A stretch of DNA of 64,000 bases, taken from contig OZ244626.1 of NCBI GenBank assembly GCA_965218495.1, positions 4,216,001-4,280,000 on the forward strand, read 5' to 3'. Shown in pieces: positions 53,461 to 61,378 of the stretch. Both the position numbers and the translations under genes were made by a program. Origin of the DNA: G965218495 sp965218495 (GTDB lineage Bacteria; Bacteroidota; Rhodothermia; Rhodothermales; Bin80). Numbering within the stretch: position 1 is the first letter of the stretch; each line of letters opens with the position of its first letter. The notes beneath the pieces are model-generated. The model saw only the letters and a program-made list of their open reading frames with translations. It was not told the origin of the DNA and ran no database searches.

Positions 53461-55464
53461 TTACTCTGGCCGTAGCGCCTCAATCCGCCAACTCATCTCT
53501 TCCCCATAGCGCTCAGCACCAGGAAATCCGGAAGTCTTGTATTGGATGCGACCTTCGGGCCCTATAATGAAATGCGAGGGTAGGCCGACAACCTGAAAAT
53601 CCGTGGCGCTGCCTTCGTCGAACAACACCGTAAAGCGGTAGTCGTTTTCATCTAGAAAGTCGCGCGTGACACTGTGGTCGGCATCGGTCGTAATGGCGAG
53701 AAACTCCACATCGTCGTCCGATGCATACGTGTCTACGAGGTCGCTATAGTGGGGAAACTCTTGCCGGCAGGGGCCACACCATGTGGCCCAATAGTTGAGA
53801 AGCACCACCTTGCCACGAAGGTCCGATAGGCGCCATTCGTTGCCCTCGGTATCGGTGAGGCTGAAGTCGGGGGCTTCGCGGTCGAGGCGGTCGTCTATCA
53901 AGCGTTGCCGCGCCGCGTCCGCGACCTCAGCGATTGCAATTGCGAGCGTGTCATCCAGCACCTTTTCGTCGCGGCCGGTGCGCGCCCCCACCTGAGCCGC
54001 CACCTCACGGATGCGATCTGCTTCTGTGCCCAGCCGCTCGTCCTCGGCGTCGTGCGCTAAGGCGGAAACAAGCGTTTCGTATGCCTCCTTGTCGGTCCCG
54101 TTGGCAGCCAAAAGCTCGCCGAGTGCGGCGAGACGATGAGACCGCTGACCGGCGTCAATCGCCCTGCGGAATGCCTGCTCAGCCTCTTGCCCGCGATCCA
54201 ACCCAACAAGCGCCATGCCTCGCAGGTGCTCAAAGGAGGCGATTGATCTCTCGTGGCTGCGCGCCAATTGGTCGAGCCGTATTCCGGGGTACAAAAGGCC
54301 GGGTCGCTCGTCCTTAAGCGCTAAGATTGCCTCGTCAGCAATCTGAAGCGCTTCCTCAAGTCTTAACTCAAAATCGATAAGTAGCTGCGCATTCGAGCGG
54401 AAATAGCTGATCCCACCCCAGGTATCGAGTCGTGCCAGGATGCTGCCAAGCTCGATGACCCGATCAAGGATTTCGCCATTCGGCTGGCCATCCTCGTCGC
54501 GCTGTCTGCGGAATTCATTCCTTAGCAGCGAACGCTCTTGATCCAGCGCTACTCTATAGGTGGAGAAATAGTCATTGTCCCAGGCAGGTTGAAACCGCTG
54601 CTTCCAGCGCTCAACGATCTCCAGGCGCTCCGCCAGCGGGGCCTCCCGGGATTCAAAAAATTCCCGGTAGTATATATCAAAGTGAGTTCGTGCTGCACCC
54701 ATAGTGCGGCCTTCGGCAGTCTCATCAAGGCGGGCCAGCCAGCTTCGCTGTGCATCTGTGTCGTCAAGCAACCCGTAACCAATTGCCAGGAAGTAACGAC
54801 GGCCGGCGTCGGGCTGCGCCCCACGCTCGACGGCTTCTCCCTCGACGGCGACCGCGGTGAGAAGCGCCTGGCGCAACTCGTCTTCAATCGTCGCTGTCTC
54901 ATCCTCGTCGCCCGATGAGCGCGCTGCCAGCAACCGCGCTTGCAGGTGGTGAATACGAAATACTGACGAGCCCTCAAGCCTTTCCTCCAGCCCGCCGAGA
55001 ATCTCAAGCCACCGCTCCGACGCATTGAGATCGTCCACGGCACTCTCAACCAAATCATATGGCTCGACCCGATCAGGGAACGCCAGGATGGCTTCACTGC
55101 CGGCCTCAACCGCGCGATCAAGCCACTTGCGGCGCCCGCGCAGCGATCCGCCCCAAGCGAGCGCGGTCAGGTACCCCTCGTAGGCACGTGGATTGTTTGG
55201 CTCAAGTTCCAACGCCCACTCAAAAGCCGGTATGGCATCTTCATACTGATTGAGCTGCCCCAGTGCGCGCGCGTGACCATACGCCGCTTCGGCGCTGTTC
55301 GGATCGTACTTGAGCGCCTGCGCAAATCCATCGCGCGCCGACACGAAATCGAAGGCGACATAGTCCTGGCGCGCCGCTTCAATGAGCTCATCAACGCGCT
55401 CCGCCTGATTCGAGCACGACGCAATAGTCATCGCCGCAAGAAGCAGCCCAATTCGCTTGTTCAC
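53461..55464 (-). CDS. TPR lipoprotein with C-terminal TlpA-like thioredoxin domain (copy 1)
   Basis: 667 residues if it starts at GTG 55464 (VNKRIGLLLAAMTIASC, a compact lipoprotein signal); the frame stays open upstream to 55587. TPR-like repeats occupy ~20-180 (FVSARDGFAQALKYDPNSAEAAYGHARALGQLNQYEDAIPAFEWALELEPN). A long helical middle follows. The last ~140 residues are a TlpA/ResA-type thioredoxin fold with active site WATWCGPC (Cys near 562) and the cis-Pro region VVGLPSHFIIGPEG. Probably a periplasmic thiol-disulfide reductase or sensor. Close paralogue at 61379-63547, with the BlaI/M56 pair between them on the same strand. Its stop-to-start neighbour upstream is the M56 gene, ~150 bp away. 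Confidence 0.87.
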   Translation of the reverse strand: MNKRIGLLLAAMTIASCSNQAERVDELIEAARQDYVAFDFVSARDGFAQALKYDPNSAEAAYGHARALGQLNQYEDAIPAFEWALELEPNNPRAYEGYLTALAWGGSLRGRRKWLDRAVEAGSEAILAFPDRVEPYDLVESAVDDLNASERWLEILGGLEERLEGSSVFRIHHLQARLLAARSSGDEDETATIEDELRQALLTAVAVEGEAVERGAQPDAGRRYFLAIGYGLLDDTDAQRSWLARLDETAEGRTMGAARTHFDIYYREFFESREAPLAERLEIVERWKQRFQPAWDNDYFSTYRVALDQERSLLRNEFRRQRDEDGQPNGEILDRVIELGSILARLDTWGGISYFRSNAQLLIDFELRLEEALQIADEAILALKDERPGLLYPGIRLDQLARSHERSIASFEHLRGMALVGLDRGQEAEQAFRRAIDAGQRSHRLAALGELLAANGTDKEAYETLVSALAHDAEDERLGTEADRIREVAAQVGARTGRDEKVLDDTLAIAIAEVADAARQRLIDDRLDREAPDFSLTDTEGNEWRLSDLRGKVVLLNYWATWCGPCRQEFPHYSDLVDTYASDDDVEFLAITTDADHSVTRDFLDENDYRFTVLFDEGSATDFQVVGLPSHFIIGPEGRIQYKTSGFPGAERYGEEMSWRIEALRPE

Positions 55465-55616
55465 TCCCCAATGCCGACCCGCACGCCGCTCCATATGGCC
55501 GAAGCGCGGCCAGCATTGAGTGTCCGGCAACCTACGTGGATGAGCACGATACTGGGAGTAATGAAGCCCGGAGACATTGGATGTCATTTCAGCGGTGGTT
55601 GGATAGACAGCCCAAG

Positions 55617-58106
55617 TTATTCTTTTCGCAGGGATTTCTTGGCCTGGGCAACGACTTCGCTCACGCTTAAGTCTTTGAACCCGGCAGCCTGCATACCCCG
55701 GACATAGTTTGGGTCGATGTCATACGTGGCCAGAGCAATGAAGTCGTTCATGGTCAGGTCTGTGAAGCCCGCAGCTTGCATACCTCGGACATAGTTTGGG
55801 TCGATATCATACGTGGCCAGAGCGATGAAGTCGTTCATGGTCAGGTCTGTGAAGCCCGCAGCTTGCATACCTCGGACATAGTTTGGGTCGATATCATACG
55901 TGGCCAGAGCGATGAAGTCGTTCATGGTCAGGTCTGTGAAGCCCGCAGCTTGCATACCCCGGACATAGTTTGGGTCGATATCATACGTGGCCAGAGCGAT
56001 GAAGTCGTTCATGGTCAGGTCTGTGAAGCCCGCAGCCTGCATACCCCGGACATAGTTTGGGTCGACGTCATATGCGGCCAGGACGATGAAGTCGTTCATG
56101 GTCAAGCCTGTGAAACCCGCCGCCTGCATACCCCGGACATAGTTTGGGTCGACGTCATATGCGGCCAGGACGATGAAGTCGTTCATGGTCAAGCCTGTGA
56201 AACCCGCCGCCTGCATACCCCGGACATAGTTTGGGTCGATATCATACGTGGCCAGAGCGATGAAGTCGTTCATGGTCAGGTCTGTGAAACCCGCCGCCTG
56301 CATACCCCGGACATAGTTTGGGTCGATATCATACGTGGCCAGAGCGATGAAGTCGTTCATGGTCAGGTCTGTGAAACCCGCCGCCTGCATACCCCGGACA
56401 TAGTTTGGGTCGATATCATACGTGGCCAGAGCGATGAAGTCGTTCATGGTCAGGTCTGTGAAACCCGCCGCCTGCACTCCACGGATTACATCCGAGTCGA
56501 TCTCATTCTGGGCCAGAGCCACGAGTTCATGCGCGGTCATGTCTGCGAGGCCGGCGGCCTGCATGTCGCGGATATAGTCCGGATCGATGTCATTTTCGCC
56601 CAGGGCAACGAACTCGTCTACATCCAAGTCTGTAAAGCCTAGCATCTCGATCTCATGGATAAACGTGCTGTCGATGCCATACCTGCTGCGCAGCATGTTG
56701 AGTTGCTCAGTGGTAAGGGTATCCATGGATGCGGCCTCCCAATTCGGGTCGGCGTGCAGGGTGTCATCGTAGCTGGTATCGAAGTTGTCGTCGATAGCGA
56801 CGCCTGAATTGAGGGCGATATTCGGCTCGATGTCGATGCCGAATTCGGGGTCACTCTTGATGTCCCCGGAAACTGTCAAGCGCACGCCGACGAGCGTCAG
56901 CTCGCTGTCGGCGGCAACCTCGTCAGCCCCCACGATGGTATCGCGCTGGGCTTGGGCGGGATTGAGCACGGCCAGTGGCAGCACTATGCACGCCGCTATT
57001 ACGACAGCCATGGTAGTGCCGGCCCGGTTCAGGCTCCGATGGCGCAACGATGGATCGAGAATGGCCATCAGGCGGCTTTCCAACTGGGAATGCCGCGCCA
57101 TGGCCAGCGCCGCCCCCGCTGACCTTCCTACCGAGTGCAGCGAACGGGCGGTCTCCAGCAAGATCTCGGCATACGTGGAGGCCTGCATGCCGGCCAACAG
57201 CACCATGTCGTCGGTAGCGCGCTCTCGTTCGATGCGCGACTGGCGAGCAGCTACCCACGCCAGCGGGTTGAACCAGTGGAAGGCACAGGCGATTTGCGTC
57301 AACAGCTGCATCAGGCAATCGCGGCGCCTGACGTGCGCCAGTTCATGGAGCAGCACCGTCCGGCGATGCTGCTCGTCCCACATCTTCGCCATCTCCGGCA
57401 AGATGATGGTAGGCCGCCACACGCCAACGCTCAACGGGACAGCCGTCCACGCGCTCCAGCGCAGCCGCACCAAACGCCGGATACCCAGCCGGTTAGCCGT
57501 ATCGCCGGCCAGCTGACGCCAATCGTCATCGCGCACCATCGTGTCACGGATGACGAGCAGGTGCGCCCCGGCGTGTGCAATAGCCACACGAACCAGCACG
57601 AACAGCAGACCGGCCAGCCACACCAGAAACACCCACGTCGACCAGTGAACATCGAGGTCGGCAAAAAGGGACCCAGAGGCTACCCCCACTGCAGGGGTTT
57701 CAGCCCGGCCTGTCTGCGGCGGCGCCACAGCGACGGGAGCAGCAGCTTCGTCGATGACCGGCGGTAGTATGGCTGGCCCAGCCGTCGGGGCATTCAGGAG
57801 CGGCACAGAGGCCGGAGTCACGTGTGGAACCGCGCGGGGAGCTTCCTGAAGCAGAACGGCCGCTTGCGGCAGAAGACCAGTCTGCCACTGCGGCAACAGC
57901 ACCGAAAGCACCGGCAGCACCAACAGGCTCAACAGCCCTGCGCACCACACCACATAGCGGACGGCCGCCGAACTGCGCCGCAAGGCGTAAACCAGAAGCC
58001 CGGCAGCCGCCAACAACAGCGTACCCTTGACAAGCAGCGTCAGCATCAGCACCAACCAGGAGCTCATGCTGGCGGGGAAATGAGTGAATTCCATCAACGT
58101 ATCCAT
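55617..58106 (-). CDS. BlaR1/MecR1-like M56 peptidase with long C-terminal repeat array
   Basis: 829 residues. The N-terminal half is a membrane-embedded M56 sensor peptidase: hydrophobic segments at ~15-40, ~50-70 and ~165-185, the zinc motif H254-E-L-A-H258 (VLLHELAHVRRRDCL), FHWFNPLAWVAARQSRIERERATDD, and a further membrane segment at ~365-385. No penicillin-binding sensor domain follows. Instead, from ~490 there are twelve units of ~29 residues (the last partial), nine of them almost identical (AAGFTDLTMNDFIALATYD followed by IDPNYVRGMQ). Similar D-x-x-Y-(V/I)-R-x-M-repeats occur on M56 proteins of Bacteroidota. Encoded 2 bp after blaI, so the sensor and repressor form one operon. The signal sensed is unknown. 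Confidence 0.9.
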   Translation of the reverse strand: MDTLMEFTHFPASMSSWLVLMLTLLVKGTLLLAAAGLLVYALRRSSAAVRYVVWCAGLLSLLVLPVLSVLLPQWQTGLLPQAAVLLQEAPRAVPHVTPASVPLLNAPTAGPAILPPVIDEAAAPVAVAPPQTGRAETPAVGVASGSLFADLDVHWSTWVFLVWLAGLLFVLVRVAIAHAGAHLLVIRDTMVRDDDWRQLAGDTANRLGIRRLVRLRWSAWTAVPLSVGVWRPTIILPEMAKMWDEQHRRTVLLHELAHVRRRDCLMQLLTQIACAFHWFNPLAWVAARQSRIERERATDDMVLLAGMQASTYAEILLETARSLHSVGRSAGAALAMARHSQLESRLMAILDPSLRHRSLNRAGTTMAVVIAACIVLPLAVLNPAQAQRDTIVGADEVAADSELTLVGVRLTVSGDIKSDPEFGIDIEPNIALNSGVAIDDNFDTSYDDTLHADPNWEAASMDTLTTEQLNMLRSRYGIDSTFIHEIEMLGFTDLDVDEFVALGENDIDPDYIRDMQAAGLADMTAHELVALAQNEIDSDVIRGVQAAGFTDLTMNDFIALATYDIDPNYVRGMQAAGFTDLTMNDFIALATYDIDPNYVRGMQAAGFTDLTMNDFIALATYDIDPNYVRGMQAAGFTGLTMNDFIVLAAYDVDPNYVRGMQAAGFTGLTMNDFIVLAAYDVDPNYVRGMQAAGFTDLTMNDFIALATYDIDPNYVRGMQAAGFTDLTMNDFIALATYDIDPNYVRGMQAAGFTDLTMNDFIALATYDIDPNYVRGMQAAGFTDLTMNDFIALATYDIDPNYVRGMQAAGFKDLSVSEVVAQAKKSLRKE
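55684..56472 (-). repeat. Nine-unit 87-bp coding tandem repeat
   Basis: Nine 87-bp units in frame with the M56 gene. Seven encode the TDLTMNDFIALATYDIDPN version; two adjacent units (in the middle) encode TGLTMNDFIVLAAYDVDPN. Synonymous differences also cluster by neighbouring units, consistent with recent expansion by unequal exchange. Confidence 0.9.
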
Positions 58107-58108
58107 GC

Positions 58109-58501
58109 CTATCGCCCTTGTTGTTTGGCCTGCTCAATCAAGCCGGAGAGGTGGTCGAGGTCGCTTGCGGTGAGATCTGTCCTCTTCAGCTCGAGCAGCG
58201 TCGCCACAGCTTGCTCGGCCGAGCCGTTGAAGAACATTTGCACCATGTAGTTCATGGCCGAACGCCCTGCTTCTTCTGGAGAAAGCGTCGGTGTGTAGAT
58301 GTAGCGCGCTCCCTCCCGCCGGTGCCGCAGATGGCCCTTCTCCTCCAAAATGCGCAGCATCGCCCGCACACCCGAATAACTCGGCGGGCTGTCGATGCCC
58401 TCCATCACTTCGGCGGCCGTGGCCTGACTGTGCTGGTAAACAAACGCCATAATCTGACGCTCACGACGCCCCAGGTCCATCGGAGATTTCTTCTTTTTCA
58501 T
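58109..58501 (-). CDS. blaI: BlaI/MecI-family transcriptional repressor
   Basis: 130 residues from ATG 58501 (MKKKKSPMDLGRRERQIMAFVY); an upstream frame to 58531 is unlikely. A winged helix covers ~10-75 (ATAAEVMEGIDSPPSYSGVRAMLRILEEKGHLRHRREGARYIY), with the dimerisation and cleavage region in the C-terminal half. These repressors dimerise on palindromic operators and are inactivated by the partner M56 peptidase. The partner gene begins 2 bp downstream. A perfect 9-bp-arm palindrome lies 44 bp upstream of the start and is the likely operator, giving autoregulation. Confidence 0.93.
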   Translation of the reverse strand: MKKKKSPMDLGRRERQIMAFVYQHSQATAAEVMEGIDSPPSYSGVRAMLRILEEKGHLRHRREGARYIYTPTLSPEEAGRSAMNYMVQMFFNGSAEQAVATLLELKRTDLTASDLDHLSGLIEQAKQQGR

Positions 58502-58544
58502 TACGCCCACCCTTACCGGGAGAAGGTTCAACCATGCACTGCAG

Positions 58545-58566
58545 AAGTGCTAGCATACTAGCACTT
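58545..58566. promoter_or_regulatory. Putative BlaI operator
   Basis: Perfect inverted repeat with arms AAGTGCTAG and CTAGCACTT separated by CATA, 44 bp upstream of the blaI start. It is the only such palindrome seen near the operon. The position fits repressor autoregulation. Confidence 0.65.
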
Positions 58567-58969
58567 ACGGCCAATATATGACGAGGTTTCACTGTCGTCA
58601 AGACCCAATGCTGTTTTTTTTGCAGTTTTATTCTGACGGACTGCATTTTACGATGGAATTCGGCCACTTATTCCGACGGAAGCCGACCACTACTCGGATT
58701 CCTGGCGCAGTGGCAGACTGTCTTGGACAGCTGCCTACTAATGGGTCGATGCAGTGCCGCAGGATCTTTAGACCCTGCGGGCTCGGCACCCTCTTTACCA
58801 TCGAAGAGGCAACCCATCTTGCTCACCAAGGGAGATGTTAGCAAATGCTGGACTAGCCCAAGTTTACCATGCACTTTTCACAAGTCCTTTATATTCAGGG
58901 ACATACGTCACCCATAAATGCCTCTTCTGGCACTACAATGGACTACGGAAGGACTTTTAGTACTGCCGA
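58567..58969. other. Intergenic, possibly decayed mobile DNA
   Basis: About 400 bp between the blaI operator and the second IS1634-family transposase. No supported gene. TTCTGACGGA and TTCCGACGGA occur 40 bp apart (58631-58680), but I cannot assign them. The left end of the neighbouring insertion sequence must lie near its right edge. Confidence 0.4.
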
Positions 58970-60850
58970 TCAGACGACGGTCTTCTTCGTAGAGAGGGGC
59001 TTGTAATCTATTCCCAAGGCGTCATAGATCGACCGGAGCTCGGGATCGGGCTGTGCGGTTGTGCGAACATGGAGCGTACGCCCGTCGCGGCACGGGGACA
59101 CACTGGTCGTGCGCGTTTGTCGCTGAAGGATGCTTCGAAGCGTCGTCCAACTGGAGGAGAGCCCTCGGCTACGCAGGCGAGTACGGATTACCTGCACGAG
59201 CTGATACGCGATGACCGAGATGAACAGATGCCCTTCGGCGCGCAGGCCCGTCGAGTGGTAGATTGGTCGTAGGCCCAGTTCCGACTTCAGGGTGCGGAAC
59301 ACGGCTTCCACGTCGGTGAGCCGGATGTAGGTGCGCCACAACGCTTCGTCGGTCCAGTTCACCAAATTGCTTCGCAGGCAGTACACTCCTGGATGCGTCG
59401 CCATGGACCCCGGTAGCAGTCTCTGCTCCCATTCAATCGTGTGCGCGCGCTTGCCGCTTTCGTCAGGCTGCACCGTGATGTCGTAATGCTGTCCTATCCC
59501 TCCGTATCGCTCCTTCAGGCGCCCGAGGCGCTCAGAAACCACCTCGAGTCGCTTATGCGTGCGCGGGCGGGAGAGCCCGTCGGACAGTTTCTTCAGGGCC
59601 TGCTCAAACGCTGCGGTCTGCCGTGCCACTATGGCTTGCTCCTTCGCAGCCCGGGACGCAGAGTAGCAATAGAGCCGCACCTGGTCGTCCTGTACCTGCC
59701 GGTATAGGGATAGACGCTCACCACCGGCCGTCGTAAGAGTTTGTGCTGCCTCAGGATCAAAGACCCGCCTGCGCTCCCGAGCGACCACGATGTACTGGTA
59801 CTTCTGCGCATGCAGCCATTGTATACGATCTTCGGTCGCTATGCCCCGATCCATCACCACGAGCGCCTCGGGACCCGCTTGCAGTACCGCCAGCATCTCC
59901 TCTAGCGTGCGGTGCTCCCGCACATTGCCCGCGAAGACCTTGCTCTTGCGTACGAAGCCGCTCCCGTCCAGGACCAGGGCCAAGGTCAATAAGGGACAAT
60001 CGCGGCGCCGCTCCTTCGAGTGACCACGCTTTGCCTTGTCTATGTTGGCCCCGGTACCCTCCAGAAATGTGTTGGTCAGATCGTAAAGCGTGACCGTTGG
60101 ACGCGCAGCAAACAGATCCAGCGCCTGCGTAAAGAGGTGCTGCTCTATGGCTTGCTGATGCCGCACGAGCAGGTCGCTTGCCCGATAGAGGTGCATGGGT
60201 CCCATCGCTTCATAGGAACCGCCCACAAACTCGTCCAGGCCACTGTTGCGCTCCAGCCAATGCTTGGTGGCCCGTTCACTGCCCGGCTGCGCCAAGCGCC
60301 CGATGATGCTGCCAATGGCAGCGCGCCGCATGGAGGGGGTCATCTGCAGCCTGTCAAAGAGCGCGGGCATCTTCAACTGCTCCATAGCCCACAGCCCTAC
60401 GTGCTCTACGCCCACCGTACGCGATCGGATCGTCTTGATGGCGTTGGCATTGACCACACGCCAGTCTGCCACGGCCCCGTTGCGGTCGGTAGGCTCGATC
60501 ACCTCCGCGCCACGCGCCGCCAACAGGGCCGCGATGCGCTGCGCTTCGCCTTCGATGTGGGAGGACAAGTCCGGCCATAGCTCGAGCTGTCCCATCAGCA
60601 CCGTCTCAATACGCTGGCACAGATATCGCCAGTGCTTCTTATCGACCTTGAAATGTGCGCCGAGATTCAATAGCGTCCGTTGTCGCACCCGGTCTCCCTC
60701 CCGCTTGGCCTGACACAGCCGGAAGGTGTAGTAGCGCGTACCGTCTGCTCCGGTTCGCGTGAGAGCGCGGCGTATAAACACAGTAGTGTGCGGCGTGGTT
60801 GGGATTGCCCTGATGCCAATATAGTCACCGATCGCGGTGTAAACAAGCAC
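58970..60850 (-). CDS. IS1634-family transposase (second, distinct type)
   Basis: 626 residues, intact. Catalytic positions: Asp257 in TLYDLTNTF, Asp334 in VVMDRGIATED, and the Glu of RLTDVEAVFRTLKSELGLRPIYH in the C-terminal third. The N-terminal FRLCQAKREGDRVRQRTLLNLG is typical of a branch of IS1634-like transposases that differs from the 556-residue enzyme at 956-2626. The gene is alone on the minus strand between the blaI operon and the second TPR-TlpA gene. I could not fix the element ends. TGGCACTACA occurs at 58928-58937 and again in the same orientation at 60864-60873, which may mark a short duplication. Confidence 0.92.
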   Translation of the reverse strand: MLVYTAIGDYIGIRAIPTTPHTTVFIRRALTRTGADGTRYYTFRLCQAKREGDRVRQRTLLNLGAHFKVDKKHWRYLCQRIETVLMGQLELWPDLSSHIEGEAQRIAALLAARGAEVIEPTDRNGAVADWRVVNANAIKTIRSRTVGVEHVGLWAMEQLKMPALFDRLQMTPSMRRAAIGSIIGRLAQPGSERATKHWLERNSGLDEFVGGSYEAMGPMHLYRASDLLVRHQQAIEQHLFTQALDLFAARPTVTLYDLTNTFLEGTGANIDKAKRGHSKERRRDCPLLTLALVLDGSGFVRKSKVFAGNVREHRTLEEMLAVLQAGPEALVVMDRGIATEDRIQWLHAQKYQYIVVARERRRVFDPEAAQTLTTAGGERLSLYRQVQDDQVRLYCYSASRAAKEQAIVARQTAAFEQALKKLSDGLSRPRTHKRLEVVSERLGRLKERYGGIGQHYDITVQPDESGKRAHTIEWEQRLLPGSMATHPGVYCLRSNLVNWTDEALWRTYIRLTDVEAVFRTLKSELGLRPIYHSTGLRAEGHLFISVIAYQLVQVIRTRLRSRGLSSSWTTLRSILQRQTRTTSVSPCRDGRTLHVRTTAQPDPELRSIYDALGIDYKPLSTKKTVV

Positions 60851-61378
60851 GCCAGTACGATTATGGCACTACATTGTGGAGAAGCGAGACGACATATTCA
60901 GAAGTGGAGTAAACTCGGAGGCAAAGAGGGGAAATCAGGCACATAATGTGCCCACAAACAGGTCATAGTGAGGGCAAAGCGGTGAATCGTCCCTAATCTT
61001 CCTCGCAAGGTCGCCAAATTGTGCCGGAATTGAGGCCGCAAATGTTAAACCCGGGCTAGGGCGAGCATCAGGGTGGGCGCCGATCTGCGTAGCTGGTTTT
61101 GGACCTGAAACTCACTGTGCAGATGTGCAAACTCCAGATAGACCCTGTGCAGGTTTTCCGCGTGGCGTCAATTCGCGGGAGGACGTTCTCTGGATAACGA
61201 GGGCTGGTAGAGGCGCGGATTCTTCTGCGTAAGTTATGCAACTACCTAAACGGCACAAAACGCAAGCCTGCCTTTCAACGGAATAAGAGACCAGCCGTTG
61301 GGCTTGCCTACCGGTGAAGAGTGGGGAATTTCAACGGACACCCAGCCATGCTACCGCCGCGAATACTGCGCGGGCCGA
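60851..61378. other. Intergenic, nothing recognised
   Basis: About 530 bp containing the right end of the insertion sequence and the region downstream of the second TPR-TlpA gene. No gene recognised. Confidence 0.4.

Noticed and set aside
55684..56472. Tandem repeats as a possible CRISPR array
   Set aside because: Units are contiguous 87-bp coding repeats without unique spacers, and no cas genes are present.
55776..56642. A 288-codon open frame antisense to the M56 repeat array, itself repetitive
   Set aside because: It exists only because the 87-bp units are in frame on both strands. It lacks a start context or recognisable domain and is fully covered by the M56 gene.
58928..60873. TGGCACTACA repeats as the edges of the second IS1634-family element
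   Set aside because: I could not find convincing inverted repeats adjoining them, so no element boundaries are claimed.
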